This document shows, piece after piece, positions 1 through 11,419 of a DNA stretch of 64,000 bases. The position numbers and the translations under genes are program-made. Position 1 is the first letter of the stretch, and every line of letters begins with the position of its first letter. The stretch covers positions 9,630,414-9,694,413 of the forward strand of contig OZ026835.1 in the NCBI GenBank assembly GCA_964023205.1, in the 5' to 3' direction. This DNA comes from Lutraria lutraria. Taxonomy: Eukaryota > Mollusca > Bivalvia > Venerida > Mactridae. Under the pieces are notes generated by a model. It did not search any database and was not told where the DNA came from. It was given only the letters and a program-made list of their open reading frames with translations.

Positions 1-3000
1 TAAATAATACTATTGTAGCATGTAATATTTATGTGTATTTTATCTAACCATTAATTACAGGTTCTGTACAAAACATTCCAAATCACTTGCTTGTACTTTG
101 ATACTTCTTTAAAGTTGATCACTGTTGGTGTTAATGCAAATTTTTTTACCAATTTAAAATTTGAACATTTTTGAGACCCAAAAAAGTTATGTTTACACTG
201 GACCAACCCTTCTTGTCGCCGATCCGAAAACAAATTTCGGCAAAATCCAAAGTGTGAAAAATTTCGACTTAAACCTACCTTGTATTCTCACTAAATAATA
301 ATATGATATGAAGTTTTACATTTCTACCTACCATAATTATTCTGGTCAATGGTCAAGAACCTGTGAACAGGACTATATTTCTTAAATTGCCTTATATGGT
401 TGCTTATTGACAGAACCAGATTGAGTTGGTTTACTGCAAAAAATTATTTTTATATGTCATTATTCTAGTACATGTATATTACTTGAACTTCTTGTGATTA
501 GAGAACAGATGATGTTTTCTTTAAATAGACTTTCTATATCTATCACATTTTTACAGTTACTGTTGTTTGATAAAGATTTTTATTGGTTATACTTGATACT
601 TCCTGTTTTGATGTTATATATATATTTTGGGATGCTGTGGAATTTACAAATCTTGATGTGTTACTGTATTAAAGTATACACACATGGAAGGTTTATTGAA
701 ATGTATAATACTCAAACATTTTTGGGGGTAAAAACTTTGAAATACTAGTGAATTTACTGAGATGTTTGGACATTTGTTTTAGTTGGTAAAAAGAGATCTT
801 CTTCATTTGTTGTTGTGTATGTGAGCATAGATAACTGGAATTTACGGATTCTGTATAAATACATGTAGGTAAATTGTTGTTTAAGTGCTTGTAACCAGGA
901 CTTGTAAATTTAAAAAGAATTTTATCATTCTCTGGTCTTTAAAGTTTGGTACAGTTTTAAAAATATTTTGAAAATGTCATACAGAGTGCAAATTCTGTAA
1001 AATATGGTACGTATATATCTAAGGTGCTGAATTTATGCTTATTGTTGTTTATCCTACTTTATTATACACAGATTCTCTTGTATTAGGCATTTTTGGCTTG
1101 TTGGAAATGTGTTGGATTCATTTTTGAACATATACAGTCATGTAATATCATTCTTCCTGTTTGTATTTGTTTGTAATAATATATTTGTTACGGTGGTTGT
1201 ATGTGTCTTATGTGGTTTTAAACTTAATATAAAACATGTAAGTTCACTGTTGTTGTTATGGTATTGTATTATTACACCTCTGGAGGTACATACAACAGTT
1301 AAACCTGAATATACAGTCATTTGTGAGCAAAGTTCCTTATTTAGCACACATATTTATTGATATGGTAAACCTAGTGAACTACTGAATAAGTATTAACTGT
1401 GCTTAAGTGCCCTACTTTTTATCTCAAGTGGATGCCTTTGTTCACAGATTTTGTTGTAGCTGAAATAATATTTGTCAGTTAAAACAGCCATCTGTTTCAA
1501 ACAGTTGATGTCACAACTTTATTACAAGTTTGTTTGTATTCCTATTTTTACAGTTGCAAAAGATTGTGGCCTGATACAAACCTAGTCACATGATAGTAAT
1601 TTATATCTAATAAATTATATAGCTCCTTGCACATGCATTGCTACCTTGTTGCACAATATGCATGCAGGAGTGTTATATTAGAAATTCAAAGCCAGGTAAT
1701 TTAGAAATACCTAAATTGAATCCCTCCTGTTCCTTTCCTGTACTCAGCACTTTGTGTGTATCATTTATTTAGCGCTGGATATGTCCATGTCTCCATTACA
1801 AGTTAAAGCATTTTTTCAGGGGAATTTATGTACTTTGTAAATAACATCTTTATGCAATATTTTTGCAATGTGATTGATTCACTGTAATACTATGATATGC
1901 ATTTATTCAGAGATCAGTTATTTTCATAAAATGATTTTCATAAAAGCTTTGTTTCTGTTTTTTGGCATTTTGGTAAAAAAAACTGTGAACATTTAATGGA
2001 AAGTAATTCAGGTACATAAATATTGTATAAATTATTATAATTAAAATGTAAATGTATATTTTGAGGCCCACATGGAATATTGGCTTTACCTAAATGTGCA
2101 GCCTCTTGAAATAAAGTCATTATTATTATGATTATTATTATTATTCAATGGGACACAGCCTCAGCATGGAGCTTCTAGACAAAAAATTAAACAAATTTAG
2201 ACGGTGGAATCTAGTCCATACAATCTATAGAAAAATGTTATGGTATTATATATGGAAACAATATTAGTAATTCAATTATGTTTTGACATATTTTTAATAT
2301 ATTGCTTGCAGCTTAACAAATAAATAAGACAAAAATTGAACTGTTTTTGTTTTATATTTTGGGGATTTTTAACCACCCATTTTTGACATGATGAAGTTTG
2401 TATCTTGTGAAAGTGCACATGGTACTGTATCATAGAGTGTTTATTATTATAAAGTATAAACTGGTTACACCTACTTAATTCACTCAAGAAACATGTACCA
2501 TGCAGTTCAGATGACATGAGATAGCATAGGATGGTTCCATGTATGTGTTTCTGACTGCCTGCTATGATGCATGCAGTATGTGAGTGTCTGAGTATGGTAG
2601 GTTGTGTGTTTGCCACCTTTTGGTTCTTACTGCTGGATAGCAGAAACATGAATGGTCAAGTGTGCAAGGCCCTATTTGCCAGTGCATTAATCTCTCTAGA
2701 AACAAGCTTAAGATAATTACACAGTGGTGCAACATATGAGAGCGAGTCAGTCTACATTGCCTCTACTCCAAGGACTATATGTCCAGACTCACTGATCTGC
2801 AACATGACATGCACACATATGCTTGAGTACAATAGGATTATGGACACTATGTACATACTATTGGCTCTTTAAGTTTAATCATCATCTGATATATAATAAT
2901 GTCCATGTATATAAGACATTAACTTTTATAATGGAAGAGTAGGTATTTAACTTCAAATGTGCAAAAAGATATCATTATTATAACAAATATATCAGCACTG

Positions 3001-3493
3001 ATCATTCTAAGTGTCCATATATCGGAAAATGGAAGATTACAGTAAAAGAGTGTCATTATAAGATCTATATTTCATCATTGTCATTAATGTTATGCGTTTT
3101 ATGATGTCCCAATTATCTTTTACATTGGCTTCATTGAAAGAGGCCTCTTTGGTAAAAATGGATGTTTTACTAATTTGGTACCTTCACAGAATTCACGTTT
3201 TCCAGTAATTATGAATTTCCAAAGAAAAAAGAATTTTCTGTTATATTCTTATTTAGAAATGATTATAAAATTATGTTACTGTGGTCAAGGACTTATATGT
3301 ATGTATATAAGTCCTTGCTGTGGTTTACGTTGTAGCAATTAGGACCGCAACTGAGTGTTTGTGGGTCCGCTTAGTAAAACACCGGAAACGGGACAGAAAT
3401 ACGGTCGAACGGCGGATAACGTTTACCAGAAAAATAAAATAAAACACATTTCTTGTTGATTGAAAATTTACCAAAGGCAGTTACTGAAGAACA
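1..3493. other. Upstream intergenic region; possible 3' UTR of an off-window gene
   Basis: No exon-like open frame with splice signals is visible on either strand; the short open frames here are low-complexity. The plus strand is T-rich over the first 2.1 kb, and an AATAAA lies at 2110-2115 followed by an ATT-rich run. That would fit the tail of a plus-strand gene lying to the left, but nothing proves it. A perfect hairpin lies at 3286-3317. The last ~150 bases (about 3340-3480) are noticeably richer in CpG and are the likely promoter and 5' UTR of YJU2. Confidence 0.3.
3286..3317. repeat. Perfect 13-bp hairpin (CAAGGACTTATAT arms)
   Basis: The arms CAAGGACTTATAT (3286-3298) and ATATAAGTCCTTG (3305-3317) are exact reverse complements around a 6-base loop. 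A related palindrome lies at 46411-46444 inside TMTC1 intron 6 (CAAGAACTTATA ... GAAGTCCTTG). Recurrence at two distant sites points to an interspersed palindromic element or MITE core rather than a terminator or ncRNA. Confidence 0.6.
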
Positions 3494-6400
3494 ATGTCGG
3501 AGAGGAAAGTCTTAAATGTAAGTTATATATAGACGACTTCTACTATGTTGTCATTTAATTTATAGATTCTAATTCATTACGACCAAGGACTTGATTACGA
3601 CACATAGACGATTTGGTGTGACAGCATATTTCCCAAAGTAAAATCCCAATCAGGACATATACAGGCCATCCCTACTACCGCCTACCTAACTCTTTACCAG
3701 TGTTGAAATGCACGAGAGTACAAGTCTGCAATCATAAGCAATTCTTCTGCTCATAAGCAATTCTTCTGCTTGTCAAAAAACATAAAATGCTCTCAATAAC
3801 AATAAAATTAAAAATAATACATCAACTGATCGCATTTCTTGACACAGATGTCCACATTAATTTATGCTTGATGACCATATTACCGCCTATCGACCAATCA
3901 AATGCGAGATACATAGTAACGTGGGAAATTTCTGCATCAGTACTAAACTCCAACCAATGTGCAGACCATCTAACATTTATGGAAATATCAAAACTGTGTA
4001 ATTAATAGATCTATAATAGATCTATATAATATTAATAGATTAAAATGCGACATATTTTTTATAGCAGTGTTAATTTGAATTGAATGCAAATGGCAGTATG
4101 AACGATAAATTGACATGACTGTAGAAATGATATAAATCATCAATGAAAAATGTTTTAAAGTCGCGGCAAGCAATGTAAACAGTAGTCTGGTTCCCTGTCG
4201 ACAAATGCCAGACGGAAACGGAAGTGGAGTTATATATAGACATTGGGGTTTATGACAACATGCCAATATTAAAATAAAATAGCAAATTGTTATATAAAAT
4301 GAAGATCAAATCACCAGATGGAAAAAAAAAAATGTTTGATGAAATAATGTTTTTCGAATTTTTATTTAAGTTATTTCCATGCTCTTTCTTTTTCAGAAAT
4401 ACTACCCGGCTGATTATGATCCATCTAAGATACCAAAAGGCAAGAGAAATAGAAATGCTACGTTCAACATTCGTATTATGGCACCTTTCAATATGAGGTA
4501 GGGCAAAAACCTTTCCGGTGATGACTTGTTCAGTTGTTGATCCCCTTCGGCCTTTTCATTCTGTAAAGTGAATTGAACATTCAATTTTTTGAAATTATGC
4601 ATAATTTTTAAAGTCGTTCGGCTAGAATTTTTTTTTCATGCTAACAGTTAGTTATTTTTCAAACTTTGGATCATGGCATCAGATAACTTCAGGGTCGGCA
4701 ACATAAAATATGGTTGGTTGGGGTATTATCGGCAACATAGGGCCCATTACAGTCTGCGAAATAAGCCACACGCCCGACGCCCGGGGCGTGTAAAATCCAC
4801 TTTGGGCCTACGATAATAAGAAAATCGTAAGCCCGACGGGCGTGTAAAATTGACAATGTCAGTTTTGTCATAACAAACAATAAATGTTCGTTATTAAAGT
4901 AAATACTGAGAACTTAATCAGTTGATACGCTTTTGTTAATCATATTTATTATTGAAGTCTCTAAATTTCCACATCGCGAAATAATATTACATGTAAATAG
5001 TGGACTGGTTTTATTGATTACAGCTCCGAGCAACGTCGGTAAACTGAAAAAAAGCGACACAGTCTAAGTTTAAGTAATGACTAAAAATAGATACATTTCC
5101 GGGCATATAGAAAATGCCGCTGTGATAACATTCGCCGGCTTTTCTAATTATTTTCTTATTATTGTCTTACTCTTATTTTGCCTGATTGTGGTTGATCTGT
5201 TCAGTTTAGCATGTAAATGACAGATAAATGAAAATGTGTATGCGTGTGTTGTTCTTTGACTTTACTTATCGATGTATAGCGATATAGTCAAAACACCACC
5301 GAATAATACTAATTATCATAATCGTGAATAAACGCCCGCTGCACGGTCCGATTCCGGTATTTGATAGTCATACGGAGACGTATCATAGTCTCCGTATCAT
5401 ACGGAAAAACTGTCTTAGAAATGCATTTGTAAAACAAAAATATTTCATGCTGTTGTGTGCCTAGTTTTTAATTGGTTAATGAATGAAATAAAATCTAAAA
5501 AATAAGAAGTGTTACTCTTGAAGATGATTGACATTTTGTGCTTTTATGTGTATAGAGTGTGTGAATCTTGGTACATCAGAATAGTTAAAATATGTGAAAA
5601 TAACAAGTATAACACATAGAAATGATTCCAATACAGGCACTGGACACACTTAAAACTCTTATCAGGTGGCCAAAAATAGTTAAAGTAATATGTTTTAAGA
5701 GATTATAATTCAGGGCTTTTTTTCACAGGTTGGGGAAGTGGCCTTTTCCTTAAATTTGGGAAAAAATAACGCATAATTTTTGCAAAAGGGGAAGAAAAAA
5801 CTTGATGTAAATTGAACTTTAGGGGAAAACTGCATGATTTTAAAGAATTTTCCAGAGGGGAAGACGCCTATTAACGGCCCCTGCTATAGAAGGAAAAAAA
5901 GCCCTGTAAATATTTATTTATTATGCGTATATCATAATTATTCACATGTAAAATAAAGCATAGATCAGTAGTATCAACATCAAAAGGTAGGCATTGATTT
6001 GTGTTTGCTAAAAAAAGCCTATATCTGTTAGTTTTGTACTTGTCTGTTTCACAACAGTGCATACCTAACAGTACATTTGGAAAATTTTTGGGCTTATGAA
6101 AATCTGTTCGGGCCTATAACTTGGCCTATGTTGTAGGCCCAAATGGCCTATGTTCTAGAAAAGTTATTTCGCAGACTGCCATTAGGGGTATCAGTATGTG
6201 ACACAGACCTCCTGATGTTAGTTACTTGTGTGTTTTGAATTCTGCCTTGTTTGAAATATGTGTTAGTCATTGTCTAAATGATCTCTTAAGTATGACTATG
6301 AGGCAAGTATTTGTTCAAGATAGTTGAGAAAGGAGTAATTGATAATAGTTGATTCACAGTCAATGTATGAAGAGTTTTAAATTTCATTTTAGATGCAACA

Positions 6401-9123
6401 TGTGTAAGGAATATATCTATAAAGGGAAGAAGTTTAACTCGAGAAAGGAAGACGTTATGGATGAAACATACTTGGGTTTGAAAATATTCAGATTCTACAT
6501 AAAATGTCCCCGATGTGTTTCTGAGATAGCATTTAAGGTAATGCATTTATTTGTCTTTGTTGCTTTTGTAATAGTTTTATTAAAATAATTTGAAGGAGTG
6601 AAGAAGATATTTGAAAGCATGTTATCAGCTTATCTGAAGAACTCTCAACCCAAAGCAATTAAAATTGCAGATTTCATGTAACTATTACATTTCACATACT
6701 TTTGAATATGAGTAAAATGGTTTTGTTATTGTCATTCAATATATATTTGTTATCTGTAGTTCGTTCAAATTTCAATTGAATTCTAGACTGATTTAGAGAA
6801 AACAGATTACACACTTGAAGCTGGAGCTAAACGTTTGTTTGAAGCTGAAAAGATTGCACAAGAAATGGCTGAGGAAGAAAGAAAAGCGAAAGAGGAGGAT
6901 GAAATGAACCCGATGAAGGTAACAATTAGTGTTCATTCAACTTGCTTCAGTACTCCTGTGTTGTCACTTTCTTTATGATTTGTCATATAACAAGTAGTCA
7001 AAGGTATGTCAGCATAGTCAAATAAACGACTGAACTGATATGTATTTTTTTTCATTAATAGGAATACTCACCTTTACCACAGGCTATTTTAGCCTCTGCT
7101 AATTGATTAAGTATGCTTAAATTGGTTCAGCATTAGAGAAAGTATGCTATACATGTTATTGTCTACGGTAATAGAGGAAATTTTTTATGCTCTTCAAGTC
7201 CAGCAATGAAGGAAATATGTTATGCTCTTGTAAGGGAGGAAATATTTTGTGTTGTGCTCTTCAGCTATGAAGGACACACTTTTAATTTCAATTAAATCTT
7301 CACATTTGTAGGTGTTGGAGAACAGAACAAAGGCAAGTAGAGCTGAGATGGACCAGATTGACTCATTGGAAGAATTACGTGAGATGAATACAAGAAAGAA
7401 TCAAGTTAATACTGATGCTATGATAGAGAAGTACAGAAAGTATGAAGAAATGTTGGCGCAGCTACAGATGGAAAAAGAAGAGGAGGAAATCAGGTTTGTA
7501 ATTTGTGTTATGAATGTAATGCAGTAAAAAAAGTATTTCTTTTGTTTATGTCCATGATAAGGATGTGCATAACTCAGTTGTGGTTATTAGACTGAATCCA
7601 AAGTTGATTAAACCAAGTTTTATTGCCCTTTGATTATGCAAAACCCTAGATCCTGAATGATTTTTTACCTTCTTTTAATTTTGTAACAATAATTTATGTA
7701 TGTATACCAAATATCAAAGATAATGGTTAAATTTTGATTGTAACGGAGATTCATTAAGACTGTTGTTCTTTAGTGATGCATTGTGTTATGTCCCTTGAGC
7801 TTCATGATTGTCATATTGCCTGGATCAGGAATTGGTTTGTCAGCAATAATTATACAGTCATCTATCAGGTTGCAAATTCATTTCGCTATAAAATGAGGAT
7901 GAGAAGAACGTTCAAATAAAATAAAACACATTTGTCATTATTTTTATTGTAACAGTGTATTACAATAGTATACAGATATAGTATTGGACTACCCACACCA
8001 TAATAATTATTATGTATCATACTGCAATGGCATTTTTGATACACTGCTTCAAGATTCATCAACCCTTGAGGAATTATTTGTCATACCATGAATCAATTAA
8101 ATAATTCAGAACCTGTACTTAAATCAGTGGTGTTAGCATGAGAGTAACCCAGATTATATGGATGTTTTTTTTTTCAGGGATATATTTGGGGAAAAAGGTA
8201 CTAAAGTTGTTAAGAGGTTGAATGATTCAGACAGTGATGAAGAAGGTCCTATAAAAAAGAAACCAGCATTTGCTTCTACATCTTCTAGCAAACCTACAGA
8301 TATTTTAGCTGAGGTAACTTTTTTGTTGATTTGAGTTTTGAAAAATCAATATATTTGTAATTGAGGATAAGTACAGTAATATACTTCAGCATCCATTTTT
8401 ATATAGTGTATATTCCATTATACAGTCCAACATTAGTTTACAGCCACATTTGAAGCAATTATCCTCCAATGAAAAAAACGAACTGTAAATGTAAGTCATA
8501 CTTCTTAAAACAATAAATGTTTTACACAGGATTCCACTGTGCTGTTTGCTTATATTGATATTAATTTTGTGATCTTATTGTGCTGACTTAGTACATGATT
8601 ATACTTTACCAATTTGCATTTCATATTAATTCTTTGTATCTTTATAAGTCTGTTTTGATGAATTCTAATGTTTCAGGACCAAAGTATGGGTGACTCACCA
8701 GCACCAAAACCAGTCAAATCATGGGAGAAAAGTGTTGGTAGTCTGTCAAACAAACAGAAATTAAAGGGTCTTGTTGTGAAGAAGAAACAGTCAAACATTT
8801 CTCTTCCTGCTCTGTCTTCTCCCATGAATGGTGAATCAAATGCCAATGGATCCACAATGAAAGAAAAAGAAGCCTCATCTAATGTGAAAGACAATGATGA
8901 TTTAAAAACTGATGTTGCAGTGAATGTTACGTCAATTAAAGAAGAAACTAAATCTGAAAATAGTGTTACAGCAAAGTCATTGGACACTGTGAATGGTGCT
9001 TCTTCATCAGAAAGTTCAATAAAAGCGTCAGCAAATGCTAATCCTTCATCAGGCCTAACTTCATCTGGATTAGGTTTATTAGGGGCTTATTCAGATTCTG
9101 AAAGTGACTCATCAGATAGATGA
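3494..9123 (+). CDS. YJU2: Splicing factor YJU2 (CCDC94 family), 7 exons, 388 aa
   Basis: YJU2 joins the spliceosome around step 1 and helps dock the branch helix and 5' splice site; it acts in the nucleus. Coding exons: 3494-3517, 4397-4497, 6393-6537, 6787-6918, 7312-7493, 8178-8313, 8677-9123. Every boundary is GT/AG and phases agree, giving 1,167 nt including TGA. The start MSERKVLN followed by [13 protein letters not shown] is the classic family N terminus. Zinc-binding cysteines are at C43, C46 (CNMC) and C80, C83 (CPRC), the spacing known for this family. Residues ~91-200 form a charged Glu/Lys-rich helical region. The C-terminal ~150 residues, encoded by the last exon, are Ser/Lys-rich and low-complexity and end in an acidic Ser/Asp stretch. 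At 388 aa it is longer than I recall for human YJU2 (about 320 aa), mostly in this tail. Nothing looks broken. A candidate poly(A) signal AATAAA is at 9356-9361. Confidence 0.95.
4750..6178. mobile_element. Non-autonomous DNA transposon with 15-bp TIRs and 6-bp TSD
   Basis: The left end CAGTCTGCGAAATAA (4750-4764) and right end TTATTTCGCAGACTG (6164-6178) are exact reverse complements. Both are flanked by CCATTA (4744-4749 and 6179-6184), a clean 6-bp target-site duplication. The subterminal parts carry G/C-rich direct repeats (CCCGACGCCC and CCCGACGGGCG near the left; GGCCTA motifs near the right). A 10-bp hairpin lies at 5370-5397. No transposase-like open frame is present. CAG ends suggest hAT-like mobilisation, but a 6-bp duplication is atypical for classical hAT (8 bp), so the superfamily is open. 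Confidence 0.8.
5711..5906. mobile_element. Nested ~196-bp MITE (CAGGGCTTTTTTTC ends)
   Basis: CAGGGCTTTTTTTC at 5711-5724 is mirrored by GGAAAAAAAGCCCTG at 5892-5906. The interior is a run of GGGGAAA/AAATTT-like segments. It lies wholly inside the 4750-6178 element, so it inserted later or captured its interior. The flanks (TTATAATT / TAAATATT) are similar but not a clean target duplication, so the ends are less certain than for the outer element. Confidence 0.6.
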
Positions 9124-10160
9124 ATATGATCTAATACTGTTGTTTCAGGGTCTGAATTATGCTTATTCTTGCTAGTTAAACATTCCAGGTGTACATACCT
9201 GGACTTTGACAACAGAAAGTAAATGGCGCAAAGCCACATACACTAATTTTGCAAAAATCTTGATTAAAATCAGAGTATCATAAGACATAAAAACTCAAGT
9301 TTTCAGAAACAGCATCGTAAGTTAAAATACTGATCAATCATAAGTGATTTTCTATAATAAATTGAGATATGCCAAAACCAAATTTTTGGATGTTGTAGTA
9401 ATTTCTTGAAAATGTTTCTGTATATTTAGTTTCTCATCTGTCTCAATTTTGGATGATCCATTTTAACTTGAAATTTATGGTGTTTTAATATGCTGTATTC
9501 TGTTGTTTTTGTATTTCGCATAGGAAATGGTGAACAGCAATTATTGCTATTGTGATCATTGCGCCGTCTGCATCTATGCAAAAACTTTTATGTGGCTCAT
9601 AACTCAAAACTATAAGAGGTAGCAACATGGAACTTCATAGATCATGGATAGACCTCAATGAGGCAGTGAACAGATGAGTGTTGGCACCGCCTGTGGTGCT
9701 CTAGTTGAATTTTTAGTTCTATACTCAGTCTGGTAAATTCTGAACATGAAACTTTGTTACATGTTACAATCAAAGATGTAACAAAATATTGTTTTATAAA
9801 TATATTTAATTACACCCAGAATAAAATGTATAATCATTAAAACTAGTTGGTAATGAACACATCCTAGCCATGTACATTAAATGTTATGATGGCAATAATG
9901 AAAAGCAATAATATGTATTGCCTTGGTTGAACTAAATACCTGGATGAACAATTGATGGCATATTTCTTACTCTTATAATGTGAAGTTCCGGCAAACAATA
10001 AAGCTTGAAATTTAATAGTTGACAATTTAAATTTTTTTCTTACTTGAATGTACAATGGGTACATCACAAAACAAACAGATATACACATATATTAGTGTAA
10101 CAGTTCAATAACACAATACTGCTGTTAGCAGTATTTGTATTACAATTCATGTGATATGAA
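9124..10160. other. YJU2 3' UTR and convergent intergenic gap
   Basis: Just after the YJU2 stop the sequence is AT-rich with a candidate poly(A) signal at 9356-9361. From about 9530 to 9715 there is a stretch with more C/G than its surroundings that looks like an interspersed repeat. Nothing coding is visible up to the presumed 3' end of the minus-strand ankyrin gene near 10160. Confidence 0.5.
9535..9712. repeat. Probable unclassified interspersed repeat
   Basis: The block runs from roughly TTGCTATTGTGATCATTGCG to GGCACCGCCTGTGGTGCTCT. It stands out from the AT-rich surroundings, includes CpG-bearing words and resembles dispersed repeats I associate with bivalve genomes. No terminal repeats or target duplication could be placed, so boundaries are approximate and the call rests on composition and recollection. 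Confidence 0.3.
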
Positions 10161-11419
10161 TTTATTTAATCTAGACATTTAAACACAAACCAATCGCACA
10201 AAAATATATTAAATATGCTGATTAGTACATAATGCAAAAATGATAATACTGATCAATGTGTAAGAATAAATGGAATGTTTAAAAATATACAGATCAAGAA
10301 CTTGGTGCATTTTAATACTACATGTATGCTGTAAATTAGTTCTGGTAAAAGAGCAGTAACAACAGTTCAGCATCGAGTACTTGACATATATAAACAGCTG
10401 TTTTCACTCTCCAATCAAATATATGATAAATAATTTACAGTAAGCCTACAACAACCTGTCAGGGTTTTGAAAATGTTACAAGAAGACAAAAAACACAAAA
10501 AAAACAAGGTATGACATAAAATAGACCTGAGACTGGTTAATCATTAAAAACAAGGATCAATATTGGTTTCTTTGAAGTTTGATACCCTACTATAAACATT
10601 ACTATCTAACTTAGGTAATTTTCAAGAAATTTACATCAGGGCAAAGCTTTGAAATACCCTCAAACATTCAATTTGAAGTTCAGGATTTGAAAAGGTAAAA
10701 AAAAATCCTCAATGGTATGATTATGTAGTGTACTTATTACTAAGTGAAATTTAAAATTGAAAAAAGTCCTGTTTCAGAGAGCAGCCTTTTCATAGATCAA
10801 TAGACTGCACACTGAACCAATCAATCAGATGCTATAAAGTATAGATTTTCGCCATTCAAGGTGTCAATCTGTGGACTGAATCATAATAATAAGGAGATGA
10901 CTAAAAAGGTAAAATGTAACAGCATAAATCTAACAATCAGGTTATAATCGTTTCATTTCTAACAGTTAATGATGTGAATAATGAATTGCAAAGATAAGAT
11001 TGTCACTTCCTGGAACCAAATAACTCTAAACAAACCAACTCAACAGTAACACCTTTGTGCTGGGAGCCCAAGTTGTGAACATAACTATTCAATAAATTAA
11101 AATGAAAACAGTTAACATTAACAAACTTGTTAAACAAACACTGAACTAAGTTGTATTCACAACAGACCCGTTGTGTGCCTGTGGACGGAAAATTGCACAG
11201 TATCATCTAAATCATAACATTTAGTAAGATCTCTACCTCAATCAAGATCCCATATTCTCCCTGAAACAATTCCATCAAAATCTCAGTAGATTTTCAAGAT
11301 CAATTGTACAATTAGTATCAGCACTTAGTAACCAGTCCAAAACCACAGATGGAGAAGATGTTGATCTATGAATGAAGAGATCAATCTTAAATATCTATAG
11401 ATTTAAAAAAAAACAGGTC
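10161..11419 (-). other. Probable 3' UTR of the ankyrin-repeat gene
   Basis: This stretch follows the ankyrin gene stop (11420-11422, minus strand). It has no exon-like frame. The first AATAAA on the minus strand after the stop is at 10161-10166 (read as TTTATT on the plus strand), giving a UTR of about 1.26 kb. Confidence 0.4.

Larger units (their letters stand above)
4498..6392. other. YJU2 intron 2, mostly a nested transposon
   Basis: This is the largest YJU2 intron (1.9 kb). About three quarters is a 1.43-kb inverted-repeat element (4750-6178) that itself holds a smaller one (5711-5906). The other YJU2 introns (3518-4396, 6538-6786, 6919-7311, 7494-8177, 8314-8676) show only AT-rich sequence with no recognisable feature. 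Confidence 0.8.

Noticed and set aside
8673..8987. 104-residue minus-strand frame over the last YJU2 exon
   Set aside because: Antisense shadow of the Ser/Lys-rich YJU2 C terminus.
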